Assembly (NCBI GenBank): GCA_021737085.1
Contig: JAIPEP010000013.1
Coordinates: forward strand, 1-32,341
Length of the DNA: 32,341 nt
Direction of reading: 5' to 3'
Origin: Desulfohalobiaceae bacterium
Lineage (GTDB): Bacteria > Desulfobacterota > Desulfovibrionia > Desulfovibrionales > Desulfothermaceae
The translations under genes and the position numbers were made by a program. Positions within the stretch are counted from its first letter, which is position 1. Each line of letters begins with the position of its first letter. Below the pieces are notes generated by a model that worked only from the letters and a program-made list of their open reading frames with translations, did not search any database and was not told the origin of the DNA. Shown here piece after piece: positions 7,839 through 19,774 of this stretch.

Positions 7839-7878
7839 CGGGAAGCTTCCCCAAGGGGAGGGTGATCCCGCTTTTTTT
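7837..7878 (+). terminator. Intrinsic terminator inside the atp operon
   Basis: AGCGGGA (7837-7843) pairs with TCCCGCT (7866-7872). An inner 6-bp stem (7846-7851 with 7856-7861, loop CAAG) lies within. Seven T residues follow (7872-7878). The stem starts within the b' stop codon. It should end part of the transcripts before the b-delta-alpha-gamma-beta-epsilon genes. Confidence 0.75.
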
Positions 7879-8011
7879 GTAACGGCCGCTGCCCGTGTGG
7901 GTTTCTGAATCCTCGACCCAGTTAAATGGAGAGGCATTGCGCAATCAACCGGGCCTCGGAGAGGAAGCTTCGGGGCAAAAAGAGTCAATGTCAACAGGAA
8001 GGAGGGCTGCC

Positions 8012-8587
8012 TTGAATAGATGGGGGCAAATAGCGATTGGAGCCGTTGCCATGGGCTTGCTCGCCGCGGGTAGCGTTTACGCATCCGAAGGCGGGGGGTC
8101 CTCCTCAAGTGCCGAATGGTGGGACTTTTTCTGGCGCTGTCTCAACTTGGTAATCTTTTTGGGGTTAATCTGGTACTTCGCCGGGAGCAAGATCCGGGAT
8201 TTCTTCGCCAGCCGCAAGAAGCAGATCGGCCAGGAAATCGAGAACATGGAAAACCGCAAGGCAGAGGCGGAGAAGAAGCTCAAGGATGTGGAGCAGCGCA
8301 TTGCCGATCTGGAGAGTGAGAGGGAGGAAATCCTGAATCAGGCCAGACAGCAGGGAGAGTCGCTACGGGAATCGATCATAGAGAAGGCGCGCTCGGATGC
8401 GGAGCAGATTCGCGAGCAGGCCAAGCTGAGGGCTTCTCAGGAGCTGGAGCAGGAAGTGGAAAATCTACGGTCGGAGATGGCGGATCGGATCGTGGACACT
8501 GCCGAAAAGATTATTTCCGAGCGTCTGGGGGCCAAAGAGCAGGAAGAATTGATCGATAAATATCTAACAAAGGTGGTGCTGAATTGA
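8012..8587 (+). CDS. atpF: ATP synthase F0 subunit b
   Basis: Peripheral-stalk subunit, 191 residues. The TTG at 8012 is preferred because aaggaggg stands about 6 nt ahead; the ATG at 7988 in the same frame overlaps that site. The N-terminus (NRWGQIAIGAVAMGLLAAG, ending VYASEGG) looks like a cleavable signal segment, as in related bacteria. The true membrane anchor follows (WWDFFWRCLNLVIFLGLIWYF, residues about 33-53), then a coiled coil to the end. The stop overlaps the next start (TTGA at 8584-8587), implying translational coupling to delta. Confidence 0.93.
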   Translation: MNRWGQIAIGAVAMGLLAAGSVYASEGGGSSSSAEWWDFFWRCLNLVIFLGLIWYFAGSKIRDFFASRKKQIGQEIENMENRKAEAEKKLKDVEQRIADLESEREEILNQARQQGESLRESIIEKARSDAEQIREQAKLRASQELEQEVENLRSEMADRIVDTAEKIISERLGAKEQEELIDKYLTKVVLN

Positions 8588-9135
8588 AGGAAGAAGTGAT
8601 TGCCAAACGCTACGCGCGGGCTTTGTTCGCCCTGGGTCAGGAGCAAGGGGGAGAGGCCCAGAAGCAGTATGGCGAGGAGCTGGCCAGGTTCGCCGAGGCA
8701 ATTGAGGCAGCACCGTTGTTAGACAGGGTCTTCCGCAACCCAGTGATCAAGATTGAGGATAAGAAGAGCGTGGTGAGGCAAGTGGCCGAACGGCTGGAAT
8801 TGAGCCGGATGGTCACCAACTTTTGCCTTTTCCTGGGGGACAAGTCGCGGTTGGAGTTTTTTCTCCCCATCCAGACCTACTACCGTAAGCTCTTGGATGA
8901 ACAGGAGGGAATCCTGCGCGGCAGCCTGGTAACTGCGATCGACCTGAGCCAGGACAAGCAGGACGAGGTGCGCGGTGGTCTGGAGAAGCAGCTCAAGAAG
9001 AGCTTGATTCTTGATTTCGAGACCAATGCGGATATCTTGGGCGGACTGCTTCTCCGGATCGGGGACAAGCTCTACGACGCGAGTCTCAAGGCCCAATTGG
9101 AGCTGGTGAAGGAAAACATTAAAAGGGGTGAGTAG
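8584..9135 (+). CDS. atpH: ATP synthase F1 subunit delta
   Basis: The 183-residue protein begins [20 protein letters not shown] after a TTG start overlapping the b stop. Its C-terminal half contains [20 protein letters not shown], the conserved OSCP/delta signature. Delta caps the F1 alpha3beta3 crown and joins it to the b/b' stalk. The length is normal. Its stop (9133-9135) touches the alpha start. Confidence 0.95.
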   Translation: MKEEVIAKRYARALFALGQEQGGEAQKQYGEELARFAEAIEAAPLLDRVFRNPVIKIEDKKSVVRQVAERLELSRMVTNFCLFLGDKSRLEFFLPIQTYYRKLLDEQEGILRGSLVTAIDLSQDKQDEVRGGLEKQLKKSLILDFETNADILGGLLLRIGDKLYDASLKAQLELVKENIKRGE

Positions 9136-10649
9136 TGGTTATGCAGATAAAAGCCGAAGAAATAAGCCAGATTATTCAGGATCAGATCGCGAATTATGAA
9201 CAGAAGATGGAGATGACCGAGACCGGCACAGTCCTGTCCGTGGGAGACGGTATCGCGCGAGTCTACGGCGTGGAGAACTGCCAGGCCATGGAGCTGCTGG
9301 AGTTCCCGGGACAGGTCTTCGGACTGGCCCTGAACCTGGAGGAGGACAGTGTCGGCTGCGCCCTGCTCGGGGAGGACACTCACATCAACGAGGGAGACAC
9401 GGTCAAGCGGACCGGGAGGGTGTTCTCCGTTCCCGTGGGCGAAGCGGTCACCGGCCGGGTAATCGATCCGGTGGGCAACCCCCTGGACGGGAAAGGTCCG
9501 GTTACCCTGGAAGAAAGCCGCCTTGTGGATATCAAGGCGCCTGGCATCGTGGAGCGGCAGCCGGTGGACGAGCCCATGTACACCGGGCTCAAGTCCATTG
9601 ACTCCATGACTCCCATCGGGCGCGGTCAGCGCGAGCTGATCATCGGCGACCGGCAGGTGGGCAAAACCGCCATCGGTCTGGACGCCATCCTGGCCCAGAA
9701 GGAATCCGACGTGCACTGCTTCTACGTGGCGGTGGGGCAGAAGAAATCCACTGTTGCCGGTGTCGCGGACACGTTGCAACGCCACGGGGCCATGGAGCAC
9801 ACCACGATCATCTCCGCTACCGCTTCCGAGCCTGCTGCCCTGCAATACATCGCCCCCTTCGCGGGTTGCGCTATGGCAGAGCACCTGCGGGATAACGGCA
9901 AGCCCGCGCTGGTGATCTACGACGACCTTTCCAAACAAGCGGTGGCCTACAGGCAGATGTCCCTGCTGCTCAGGCGCCCCCCCGGCCGTGAGGCCTATCC
10001 CGGAGACATCTTCTATCTCCACTCCCGTCTGCTGGAACGCGCCGCCAAGTTCAGCGACGAGCACGGCGGCGGATCCCTGACCGCCCTGCCTATCATCGAA
10101 ACCCAGGCAGGCGACATTTCCGCCTATATTCCCACCAACGTGATTTCCATTACCGACGGCCAGGTTTATCTGGAGCCGAACCTGTTCAACGCGGGCTTTC
10201 GTCCCGCGGTCAACGTGGGCCTGTCCGTCTCCCGCGTCGGCGGCAGCGCGCAGACCAAGGCCATGAAGAAGGTCGCGGGAACGCTTCGCCTCGATCTGGC
10301 CCAGTACAGGGAGCTGGCCGCCTTTGCCCAGTTCGGATCCGAGCTGGACAAGTCCACCCAGGCCAAGTTGGAGCGGGGCAAGCGGATGATGGAGCTTTTG
10401 AAGCAGGATCAGTACCAGCCCATGCCTGTTCAGGATCAGGTTGCCGTGCTTTTTGCCGGCTCCAGGGGTTATATGGATGATATCTCCGAGGACAGCGTGC
10501 GCAAGTTCGAGGGCGAGTTCCTGGATTTCATGAAGAACTCCAAGCCAGAGCTTCTGGATGAGATCAAGGAAAAGAAGGATATGGACCAGGACTTGGAGAG
10601 CAAGCTCTCCAGTGCTGTGGAAGAGTTCAAAAAGGGCTTCCAGGAATAA
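9135..10649 (+). CDS. atpA: ATP synthase F1 subunit alpha
   Basis: This is the non-catalytic nucleotide-binding subunit. Walker A is [11 protein letters not shown] near residue 170, and the C-terminal domain is complete. Two starts are possible. A GTG at 9135 overlaps the delta stop and lies at ideal distance from aaaggggtgag. The ATG at 9141 gives MQIKAEEIS, the usual family start. They differ by two residues. Length is 502-504 residues. It is translated in one run with delta, gamma, beta and epsilon. Confidence 0.97.
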   Translation: MVMQIKAEEISQIIQDQIANYEQKMEMTETGTVLSVGDGIARVYGVENCQAMELLEFPGQVFGLALNLEEDSVGCALLGEDTHINEGDTVKRTGRVFSVPVGEAVTGRVIDPVGNPLDGKGPVTLEESRLVDIKAPGIVERQPVDEPMYTGLKSIDSMTPIGRGQRELIIGDRQVGKTAIGLDAILAQKESDVHCFYVAVGQKKSTVAGVADTLQRHGAMEHTTIISATASEPAALQYIAPFAGCAMAEHLRDNGKPALVIYDDLSKQAVAYRQMSLLLRRPPGREAYPGDIFYLHSRLLERAAKFSDEHGGGSLTALPIIETQAGDISAYIPTNVISITDGQVYLEPNLFNAGFRPAVNVGLSVSRVGGSAQTKAMKKVAGTLRLDLAQYRELAAFAQFGSELDKSTQAKLERGKRMMELLKQDQYQPMPVQDQVAVLFAGSRGYMDDISEDSVRKFEGEFLDFMKNSKPELLDEIKEKKDMDQDLESKLSSAVEEFKKGFQE

Positions 10650-10670
10650 ATGCGGGAAAGGGGATAATCC

Positions 10671-12972
<2,302 letters not shown>

Positions 12973-12996
12973 CCTCAGACCAACCGGGATGAAGAC

Positions 12997-13416
12997 ATGG
13001 CTGAAGAACAGCTTCGATTGGAGATCGTCACACCAGACAGCACAGTCCTCAGCGAGGAAGTGGGGTATGTCGGTGTGCCGGGAGCGGTAGGCCAGTTCGG
13101 GGTGATGAAAAACCACATCCCCTTTCTGTCCGCCCTGGCTATCGGTTCCTTGTACTATCGAAAAGATGGTAAGAACGAATACGTTTTCCTCTCGGGAGGA
13201 TTCGCCGAGGTTTCCCCTCATTCCGTTTCCATACTCGCGGAAAGCGCGGAGCGCCCCGAGGAGATCGATGTGCAGCGCGCCCGCCAAGCAAAGGAAAGGG
13301 CAGAAGAAAGGCTCCGCCAGCAGCAGGAGCAAGTGGACACAGCAAGGGCAGAGGCTGCCCTTAAGAGGGCGATACAGCGAATAACCCTAGGGGAGCAGGC
13401 GGGATCCTCCCGCTAG
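12997..13416 (+). CDS. atpC: ATP synthase F1 subunit epsilon
   Basis: The 139-residue protein has an N-terminal beta-sandwich (residues about 1-85, with [15 protein letters not shown] and [19 protein letters not shown]) and a C-terminal helical hairpin (about 90-139). The hairpin can insert into F1 and block ATP hydrolysis. It is the last gene of the operon; a strong terminator follows 26 nt later. Confidence 0.95.
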   Translation: MAEEQLRLEIVTPDSTVLSEEVGYVGVPGAVGQFGVMKNHIPFLSALAIGSLYYRKDGKNEYVFLSGGFAEVSPHSVSILAESAERPEEIDVQRARQAKERAEERLRQQQEQVDTARAEAALKRAIQRITLGEQAGSSR

Positions 13417-13442
13417 AGCGCTCCGAGGCGCAGAGGAAAAAA

Positions 13443-13469
13443 AGCAGGCCAAGCGGTCTGCTTTTTTTT
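13443..13469. terminator. Intrinsic terminator of the atp operon
   Basis: AGCAGGCC (13443-13450) pairs with GGTCTGCT (13455-13462) around AAGC, followed by eight T residues. A run of seven A precedes the stem, so it can act on both strands. Confidence 0.9.
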
Positions 13470-13627
13470 CGCCTGTCCATTTGTTGAGTATGGGCTCAAG
13501 CCTGCTATGGGAGCATAAATAGTTTTCACTATTGCTGGAGCAAGGAAAGGAAGAGCCGGCTCAGAGGAGTTGCTTTCTGATCTAACTGGCACTAGAGCCA
13601 TATAAACCCGTGTGGGCTGCGGATTAA

Positions 13628-13656
13628 TTGACATGGACCTATACTGTCACTAGACT
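13628..13656 (+). promoter_or_regulatory. Sigma-70 promoter for the glmU run
   Basis: TTGACA (13628-13633), 17-nt spacer, TAGACT (13651-13656; 4 of 6 to TATAAT). The predicted start site is near 13663, about 37 nt before glmU. It lies downstream of the atp terminator in an otherwise gene-free 230-nt gap. The same TAGACT -10 recurs at the hcp promoter. Confidence 0.7.
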
Positions 13657-13699
13657 TTTTTCAGCTTTCTTGCAATTGTAAGCGAAGTAACAGGGGCTT

Positions 13700-15145
13700 A
13701 TGACCGAAAGTAACCATGAGGTGTCCGCTTCTCTGGGGGGACTGGTTCTGGCCGGAGGACAGGGTAAGCGGATGGGTTCTACGGGACCCAAGGTCCTGAT
13801 GCGGCTCCTTGGCGAGCCCATGCTTTTTTATATCTATCAGGCCCTTTCCTCGGTCCTTCCGGAGGAAGCCATCTGGACCGTAGTGGGCTATCAGAGGGAA
13901 AAGCTGGACTCCGCCTTTTCCCGCTACGCCTCGCGCTTTGTCCATCAACAGCAACAGCTCGGTACTGGCCACGCCCTGTTCTGCGCCTATCCCCTTCTCC
14001 GGGAAAACGGAATCAGACACTGTCTGGTTGTCAATGGGGATGTACCTCTTGTTCCGCCACGGGCACTACAGGATCTACAAGGCAAAGCCCTCTCCCAAAA
14101 GGCGGATGTTGCCTTTCTCACCATGCGTCTTGCCCATCCCTCTGGATACGGGAGGGTCATCCGCGGAGAGGGGGATATTGTTCGGCGTATAGCGGAGGAA
14201 AAGGATCTCCAGGCCTCCGAGGCCGGTGTGGACGAAGTCAATGCCGGGATTTACTGCCTCGATCTGGAACGGATCGGATCCTATCTGGAACGGATGGATC
14301 AAAACAATGTCCAAGGGGAATATTACCTTCCCCAACTTGCTGAAATCGCCGCCAGAGAAGGCGGCCGCGTTTCCGCTGTATGCGTCGAGGACGGGGCGAA
14401 GGAGCTTTTGGGGGTGAATAATCCCCAGGAGTTGGTCTATAACGAGGAGATACTTAGCAGACGCATAAGGCAGTACTGGCTGGAGAGCAGCGTTATTGTG
14501 CGTAATCCGGAGCAGGTCCGGATCGGTCCCAGAGTGAGCCTGGAGCCCGGCAGCGAGCTTACCGGCCCGCTGGAGATTTATGGCGCGAGCCGAATCGAGG
14601 CGCAGGCCCGGGTGGATTCCCATGTCTGGATCTCGGACAGTACTGTGGCAGAAGGCGCCTGGATCAGGAGTTTTTCCCATCTAGAGGGGGCCCGGGTGGA
14701 GCAGAGCGCTCAGGTGGGCCCTTATGCCAGATTGCGACAGGCAGCGGTGCTAAAGCCGGAAAGCAAAGTCGGGAATTTCGTGGAGGTAAAAAAGGCTGTC
14801 CTGGGCCCCGAAAGCAAGGCCAATCATCTGGCCTATATCGGAGACGCCAGCGTGGGGAGCGGGGCCAATATCGGCGCTGGCTGCATTACTTGCAATTACG
14901 ATGGGATAGCCAAGCACCAGACCACCATCGGTGATCAGGCCTTTATCGGCAGCAATGTCTCTCTGGTTGCCCCGCTGCAGATCGGTGCCCGGGCAGTGGT
15001 GGGAGCGGGATCGACCATTTCCAAGAGCGTTCCCGACTCTTTTCTGGCGGTGGCCAGGGCCAAGCAGAAAAATTTGGAGCGAAAACTGCCTCAAGAAGAG
15101 AAAGATAATGGAAGTACTGGACAAACTGGAAGAAAAAATACATAA
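13700..15145 (+). CDS. glmU: Bifunctional UDP-N-acetylglucosamine pyrophosphorylase / glucosamine-1-phosphate acetyltransferase
   Basis: This enzyme makes UDP-GlcNAc for peptidoglycan and lipopolysaccharide. The 481-residue protein has an N-terminal uridylyltransferase (LVLAGGQGKRMGSTGPKVL near residue 15; NGDVPLV; DEVNAGIYCLD) and a C-terminal left-handed beta-helix acetyltransferase (about 260-460). The latter carries KVGNFVEVKKAVLG, ANHLAYIGDASVG and NIGAGCITCNYDG, the active-site and trimer motifs. LAGGQGKRM is a small variation on the usual LAAGxGTRM. Its start follows caggggctt. Its 3' end overlaps the next small gene by 38 bp. Confidence 0.95.
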   Translation: MTESNHEVSASLGGLVLAGGQGKRMGSTGPKVLMRLLGEPMLFYIYQALSSVLPEEAIWTVVGYQREKLDSAFSRYASRFVHQQQQLGTGHALFCAYPLLRENGIRHCLVVNGDVPLVPPRALQDLQGKALSQKADVAFLTMRLAHPSGYGRVIRGEGDIVRRIAEEKDLQASEAGVDEVNAGIYCLDLERIGSYLERMDQNNVQGEYYLPQLAEIAAREGGRVSAVCVEDGAKELLGVNNPQELVYNEEILSRRIRQYWLESSVIVRNPEQVRIGPRVSLEPGSELTGPLEIYGASRIEAQARVDSHVWISDSTVAEGAWIRSFSHLEGARVEQSAQVGPYARLRQAAVLKPESKVGNFVEVKKAVLGPESKANHLAYIGDASVGSGANIGAGCITCNYDGIAKHQTTIGDQAFIGSNVSLVAPLQIGARAVVGAGSTISKSVPDSFLAVARAKQKNLERKLPQEEKDNGSTGQTGRKNT

Positions 15146-15287
15146 TCTCCTAGAAAGGATTCAGACCCTGGAGGAAGAGAATCGAGGGCTGAAAAGGGAA
15201 TTGGAGCAGGAGAGGGAAACCAGGCAGCGGGTGTCGCAAAAGCTGGACAATCTCTTGCAAAAAATCGACGAGGCGGATATCCTGTAA
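15108..15287 (+). CDS. Small coiled-coil protein, ZapB-like
   Basis: The 59-residue protein is almost entirely a heptad-rich coiled coil (KLEEKIHNLLERIQTLEEEN continuing to LDNLLQKIDEADIL). The ATG at 15108 has a gaagag site and lies inside the end of glmU in another frame. ZapA follows 3 nt after the stop. Size, coiled coil and the neighbour suggest a ZapB-type partner that bridges ZapA-FtsZ, but sequence similarity alone is weak evidence for coiled coils. Confidence 0.7.
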   Translation: MEVLDKLEEKIHNLLERIQTLEEENRGLKRELEQERETRQRVSQKLDNLLQKIDEADIL

Positions 15288-15290
15288 AGG

Positions 15291-15566
15291 ATGCCAGAGT
15301 ATAACATAACCGTTTCGGGGCTTGAGGTATCCTTTCGAACCAATGCCGGCGAATCCCAAGTCAGGGAGGCCGAGCATCTGATAAGGCGTACGTTTAACAG
15401 GCTGAACACTTACGGCAACCGCTTGAGCAACGAAAAGCTGCTCATTCTTGTGGCCTTGAGCCTGGCTGATGACTACCTACAGACACGACAGAAGCTGCGG
15501 GACTATCAAGACGAGCTGAACCGGTTGGTCGAGACGATAGACAGCGGAGAATATGCAAGGAAATGA
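15291..15566 (+). CDS. zapA: Cell division protein ZapA
   Basis: The 91-residue protein opens MPEYNITVSGLEVSFRTNAG, the ZapA beta-strand domain, with a C-terminal helix (LVALSLADDYLQTRQKLRDY and on) used for dimerisation. ZapA crosslinks FtsZ filaments. The 6S RNA begins immediately after the stop codon, the same order as zapA-ssrS in gammaproteobacteria. Confidence 0.92.
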   Translation: MPEYNITVSGLEVSFRTNAGESQVREAEHLIRRTFNRLNTYGNRLSNEKLLILVALSLADDYLQTRQKLRDYQDELNRLVETIDSGEYARK

Positions 15567-15742
15567 CCCTGGGAGTCGCGTGATTGCCGGAGCCTTTTTT
15601 GAGCCAACACCTACAAAATTGGGAGCCGCTTCCGCAACCTGTTGAGCATGCCCGGCACGGATCGGGAAGCCTGATGGTTGCCAGCGGCACCCACCTGGAG
15701 AGCCAGGTTCAAAATAGACCGCAACACGGACTCCCGGGGCCT
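15567..15742 (+). ncRNA. ssrS: 6S RNA
   Basis: The closing stem 15567-15577 pairs with 15729-15739 over 11 bp (one G-T pair). The interior carries GAGCATGCCCGG...CGGGAAGCCTGATGG, closely matching the conserved 6S core (GAGCAUGCUCGG...CCGAGAAGCCU in E. coli). A GGTTCAAAATAGACCGC segment corresponds to the 3' arm. Length is about 175 nt, and position directly after zapA is the classic ssrS location. 6S RNA mimics an open promoter and sequesters sigma-70 RNA polymerase when growth slows. It is probably processed from the zapA transcript; its own promoter was not seen. Confidence 0.9.
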
Positions 15743-16113
15743 TTTCACAAATGATTTCTTCTCCCCGGTAGCAAAGCCAGTCCGCCAGCCTGTACTAATC
15801 GGAGCGCCCTACCTGCTTGAGCGTGACCAGATCATACCTGGCATGCTCTTGTCATGTATATCCCCCTCAAGACCTCTTGCCCCGAAACATAAAGCGATTG
15901 CTTCGCCGCGCCGGCGATCAGCCCGCTGGCAACTGCGGGCTCGCCAGGGAAGTGCCCCTTACCAGCGGTAGGCACAGACAGGGTCCCCTTCATGCGGGCG
16001 GCAAGGCTAGACTTTGGTCCAACAAGGCTACTCAGCCACCGCAAGACCTGACAAGAGAGGGACGTACCGCGTGGCGAGGTGCCCAAGTCTCTTGGAGACA
16101 AGGAGAATGTCTT
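15743..16113 (+). other. Gap between 6S RNA and rny; structured leader
   Basis: No gene is recognised in these 371 nt. An open frame in phase with rny extends to 15817 but its sequence looks non-coding. AGCCCGC (15920-15926) pairs with GCGGGCT (15935-15941), extended by GGCG (15913-15916) with CGCC (15942-15945). CCAG/CTGG (about 15827-15841) forms a small hairpin. The rny ribosome site aaggag is at 16100-16105. It may be a long rny leader or contain RNA-processing sites; nothing more can be said. Confidence 0.4.
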
Positions 16114-17667
16114 ATGCAGATGATAGTGATAGCCGTCGGCTTCTTGTTGTGCGGCATGGGGATCGGCTACGGGCTGTACGCAATAATCGCCAGGAAAAAA
16201 GAGCGGCATGCTACTGCCCGGGCGAAGCAGATCCTGGACGACGCGAGCAAAGAGGCGGAGGCCAAGAAGAAGGAGTACCTTCTTCAGGCCCGGGATGAGG
16301 TTTTTCAGCAGAAAAAGGAGATGGAGAGGGAGTTCAAGGAGCAGGAGAACAAGCTGAAAAAGCAGGAGGACAAGCTCCAGAAGAAGGAAGAGCGGCTGGA
16401 GTCCAAGCAGGAGAAGGTTACCCAGAAGGAAAGCGAGCTCGCGGAGACAGAGAAGCGCCTGAACAACAAGGAGAAGGAGCTGCAGAACCGTGAACAGGGG
16501 ATCGAGGAGAAGAAGCGGGAACAGGAGAAGCGCTTGGAGGAGATATCCGGACTGAGCCGTGAGGAGGCCAAGGAGAGGCTGCTGGCGGATGTGGAGAGCG
16601 AGGTCCGCCACGAATCCGCCAAGCGAATCCGCGAGATCGAGACCGAGGCGCGGGAAACCGCGGACAAAAAGGCCAAGGAGGTCCTGGCCAACGCCATCCA
16701 GCGCTACGCCGGGGATTACGTTTCGGAACAGACTGTGGCCGCGGTTAACCTTCCCAGCGACGACATGAAGGGTCGGATCATCGGCAGAGAGGGCCGGAAT
16801 ATACGCTCCTTCGAATCCGCTACCGGTGTGGACCTGATCATCGACGACACCCCGGAGACGGTGATCCTCTCCGCCTACAGCCCCTTGCGGCGGGCCAAGG
16901 CCAAGCAGGTCCTGGAGCGTTTGATCACCGATGGGAGGATCCATCCGGCACGCATCGAGGACATCACCCAGAAAGTGGAAAAGGAGATGGAGGTCAAGCT
17001 AAGGGAAACCGGGGAGCAGGTCACCTTCGACGTGGGGGTCCACGGTATCCATTCCGAATTGATCCGGCTACTGGGCCATCTTAACTTTCGAACCAGCTTT
17101 TCCCAGAATGTTCTGGACCACTCCCTGGAAGTGGCCTTTCTCTGCGGTATTATGGCCTCCGAGCTGCAGATGGACGTGAAGAAGGCCAAGCGGGCCGGGC
17201 TATTGCATGACGTGGGCAAGGCGGTGGATCACGAGATGGAGGGTCCGCACGCGGTCATCGGCTCCAATCTGGCCAAGAAGCACGGAGAATCCAAGGACAT
17301 CGTCCACGCCATCGAAGCCCATCACGAGGACGTCCAGGCCCAGTCCATCCTCGCCGTCCTGGTGCAGGCGGCGGACAGCCTTTCCGGAGCCCGGCCCGGA
17401 GCACGCAAGGAGCTGTTGGAGAACTATGTGAAACGCTTGGAAGAGCTGGAGAATGTGGCTTCCTCTTATGACGGCGTGAGCAAAGCCTACGCGATCCAGG
17501 CTGGGCGCGAGCTCCGGGTCCTGATCGACTGCGATCGTGTAGACGAGGACCAGACCTACATGCTTTGCCGGGATATCGCCCATTCCGTGGAGGAGAAGCT
17601 GACCTACCCCGGCCAGATCAAAGTGACCTGCATCCGGGAGAAGCGTTCGGTGGAGTACGCCAAATAG
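16114..17667 (+). CDS. rny: Ribonuclease Y
   Basis: A membrane-anchored endoribonuclease that starts mRNA decay. The 517-residue protein starts [20 protein letters not shown] (one membrane segment). A long coiled coil follows (about 30-200), then a KH RNA-binding domain (about 205-275, [15 protein letters not shown]), then an HD hydrolase domain ([10 protein letters not shown] near 335 and [12 protein letters not shown] near 363). The ATG at 16114 is supported by aaggag and by the membrane segment starting at once; the in-frame extension to 15817 is rejected. ymdB follows 18 nt later, a pairing seen in many bacteria. Confidence 0.95.
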   Translation: MQMIVIAVGFLLCGMGIGYGLYAIIARKKERHATARAKQILDDASKEAEAKKKEYLLQARDEVFQQKKEMEREFKEQENKLKKQEDKLQKKEERLESKQEKVTQKESELAETEKRLNNKEKELQNREQGIEEKKREQEKRLEEISGLSREEAKERLLADVESEVRHESAKRIREIETEARETADKKAKEVLANAIQRYAGDYVSEQTVAAVNLPSDDMKGRIIGREGRNIRSFESATGVDLIIDDTPETVILSAYSPLRRAKAKQVLERLITDGRIHPARIEDITQKVEKEMEVKLRETGEQVTFDVGVHGIHSELIRLLGHLNFRTSFSQNVLDHSLEVAFLCGIMASELQMDVKKAKRAGLLHDVGKAVDHEMEGPHAVIGSNLAKKHGESKDIVHAIEAHHEDVQAQSILAVLVQAADSLSGARPGARKELLENYVKRLEELENVASSYDGVSKAYAIQAGRELRVLIDCDRVDEDQTYMLCRDIAHSVEEKLTYPGQIKVTCIREKRSVEYAK

Positions 17668-17685
17668 GGCTTGGAGCGGTTACGG

Positions 17686-18471
17686 ATGCGCATACTCTTT
17701 TTGGGCGATATCGTGGGCCGGCCGGGACGCAGGGCTGTATGCAACAGATTGCCCCAGTTGCGACGAAAATACGGTCTGGACCTGGTTCTGGCCAATGTGG
17801 AGAACGCCTCCGGGGGTCTGGGCCTGAACCGGAAGCACGCCCAGCAGCTCCACCGCGCCGGAGTGGAGGCCATGACCTCGGGCAATCACATTTGGCGTTA
17901 CAAGGAGATCCTCCCCTTTTTGGACGACACGGACTGGTTGCTCCGGCCGGCGAACTATCCCCCGCGGGTGCCGGGTCGAGGCTACACCGTGCTGGAGGCT
18001 GCCGGGAGGCGGGTGGCAGTGCTCAATCTGCAGGGCAGGGTGTTCATGGATCCCCTGGACTGCCCTTTTCGTGCGGCGGATACTGCAGTAAGGGAGATGC
18101 AGGAGCAGAACCCGGACGTTATCCTTGTCGACTTCCACGCAGAGGCCACGTCAGAGAAGCAAGCCCTTCGGCACTATTTAAACGGAAGGGTGACCGCGCT
18201 GCTGGGCACCCACACCCATGTCCAGACCGGGGATGCCGCAGTGGGGCAACTGGGTACGGGATACATCACGGACCTGGGCATGTGCGGCCCCGGCAACTCG
18301 ATCATCGGAATGGATCCAGAGTCCATCCTGGAAGGGTTCATGCTGCAATTACCCAAGCGTATGAGCGTGGCTGACAGTGAGGCTGTTCTGGAGGGCGTCC
18401 TGCTGGATGTTCGGGCCGAAGACGGCAAGTGCGCGGCAATCACATCCTGGCGCGACAACGAGGAACTGTGA
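17686..18471 (+). CDS. ymdB: YmdB-family metallophosphoesterase
   Basis: The 261-residue protein is of the calcineurin-like TIGR00282 family. Metal-binding motifs are in order: FLGDIVGRPGR, NVENASGGLGL, TSGNHIW, VDFHAEATSEK and GTHTHVQTGD. Characterised homologues hydrolyse 2',3'-cyclic nucleotides and influence RNase Y-dependent RNA turnover and biofilm choice in Bacillus. The ATG at 17686 follows ttggag by about 9 nt; a TTG at 17671 in frame is less likely. It is co-directional with rny. Confidence 0.92.
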   Translation: MRILFLGDIVGRPGRRAVCNRLPQLRRKYGLDLVLANVENASGGLGLNRKHAQQLHRAGVEAMTSGNHIWRYKEILPFLDDTDWLLRPANYPPRVPGRGYTVLEAAGRRVAVLNLQGRVFMDPLDCPFRAADTAVREMQEQNPDVILVDFHAEATSEKQALRHYLNGRVTALLGTHTHVQTGDAAVGQLGTGYITDLGMCGPGNSIIGMDPESILEGFMLQLPKRMSVADSEAVLEGVLLDVRAEDGKCAAITSWRDNEEL

Positions 18472-18483
18472 CCAGAGCCGGAT

Positions 18484-18508
18484 AGGCCCTGACCCAGGGT
18501 CAGGGCCT
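18484..18508. repeat. 25-bp near-perfect palindrome before tyrS
   Basis: AGGCCCTGACCC (18484-18495) and GGGTCAGGGCCT (18497-18508) are exact inverse complements around a single A. It lies between the ymdB stop (18471) and the tyrS start (18540). No T-tract follows, so it is not a normal intrinsic terminator. It could be a transcript hairpin with a CAG-type loop or a protein-binding palindrome. Confidence 0.55.
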
Positions 18509-18539
18509 CATAACATCAAATCGGGGGAATAAGCGGATT

Positions 18540-19736
18540 ATGGCCAGTGATGTCCAGTACGCCAAGGAGCTCATCTGTCGAGGTGCAGAGGAAGTCATCG
18601 AGGTAGAGGAGCTGGAGGCCAAGCTCAGGCAGGACAGGCCGCTGCTGGTAAAGACGGGATTCGATCCCACCGCACCGGATCTGCATCTGGGGCACATGGT
18701 CCTGATCCAGAAGATGAAGAATTTTCAGGACTTGGGACACAGGATCCTCTTTCTCATCGGCGACTTCACGGGTATGATCGGCGATCCCAGCGGTAAGTCG
18801 GAGACGCGCAAGCACTTGACCAAGGACGAGGTGCGCAGCAACGCCGAGACCTACAAAAGGCAAGTGTTCAAGGTGCTGGACCCGGACAGGACGGAGATCA
18901 TGTTCAATTCCACCTGGATGGATGAGTTCACCGCATACGACTTTCTCCGGTTGTGCTCTCGTTATACCGTTGCCCGGATGCTGGAAAGGGACGACTTCCA
19001 CAAGAGGTTCCAGGACAATCGCCCCATCGCCATCCACGAGTTCATCTACCCTCTGATGCAGGGGTACGATTCCATAGCCATGCAGGCGGACGTGGAGCTG
19101 GGTGGCACGGACCAGAAGTTCAACCTCCTTATGGGTAGGACCCTGCAACGCCAGGAGAATATGGAGCCCCAGGTGATCCTGACCACTCCGATCCTGGAGG
19201 GCCTGGACGGGGTGCAGAAGATGAGCAAGTCCCTGGGCAACTACGTGGCCCTCGAGGACACTCCAGAGGACACCTACGGCAAGCTGATGTCCCTATCTGA
19301 CGAGTTGATGTACCGTTATTTCGAGCTCCTCACGGACAGGAACATCCACGAGGTGAGGGCCATGCAGGACAAGGTGGACCGGGGGGAGCTGCACCCCAAG
19401 ACGGTCAAGGAGGACCTGGCCTGGGAGATCACCTCCAAGCTCCACGGCCGGGAGGCGGCTAGGAAGGGACAGGAGCATTTCCACAGGGTCTTCAACCGGC
19501 AGGAGCTTCCCCAGGAAATGCCGGAGATGGATGTTAGGGAAAGCGAAGGGACTGACCTGCCGGAGGTGGCGGTTCGGGCGGGACTGTGCCAGTCCCGGGG
19601 CGAGGTCAAGCGCCTCTGCAAGCAGGGTGCCGTCTCCGTGGACGGGAAGAAGGTCATGGACCCGGGATACAGCTTCGGTTCCGGGGAATACGTGCTACGT
19701 ATCGGTAAGAAGCGATTCCTCAAAGTCCTGGCCTAG
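18540..19736 (+). CDS. tyrS: Tyrosyl-tRNA synthetase (KMSKS subclass)
   Basis: The 398-residue class I synthetase has HLGH at residues 49-52 (HIGH motif), KMSKS at 227-231 and a C-terminal S4 RNA-binding domain (about 335-398, ending [14 protein letters not shown]). The KMSKS spelling places it in the TyrZ-like group rather than the KFGKT group of E. coli TyrS. The ribosome site is weak (ggggga at distance). A 25-bp palindrome lies upstream. No T-box features were seen. Confidence 0.95.
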   Translation: MASDVQYAKELICRGAEEVIEVEELEAKLRQDRPLLVKTGFDPTAPDLHLGHMVLIQKMKNFQDLGHRILFLIGDFTGMIGDPSGKSETRKHLTKDEVRSNAETYKRQVFKVLDPDRTEIMFNSTWMDEFTAYDFLRLCSRYTVARMLERDDFHKRFQDNRPIAIHEFIYPLMQGYDSIAMQADVELGGTDQKFNLLMGRTLQRQENMEPQVILTTPILEGLDGVQKMSKSLGNYVALEDTPEDTYGKLMSLSDELMYRYFELLTDRNIHEVRAMQDKVDRGELHPKTVKEDLAWEITSKLHGREAARKGQEHFHRVFNRQELPQEMPEMDVRESEGTDLPEVAVRAGLCQSRGEVKRLCKQGAVSVDGKKVMDPGYSFGSGEYVLRIGKKRFLKVLA

Positions 19737-19774
19737 CCGGAAGGAGTCGGTAAAATCGGACAGGGGATAGCGGC

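Noticed and set aside
15788-15830. Short similarity (CCTGTACTAATCGG...GCTTGA) to the 3' end of 23S rRNA
   Set aside because: Only about 14 nt match from memory; the flanks do not continue as rRNA and no 5S or tRNA follows.
15817-16113. N-terminal extension of RNase Y
   Set aside because: The ATG at 16114 has an aaggag site and begins directly with the membrane segment, as in the family.
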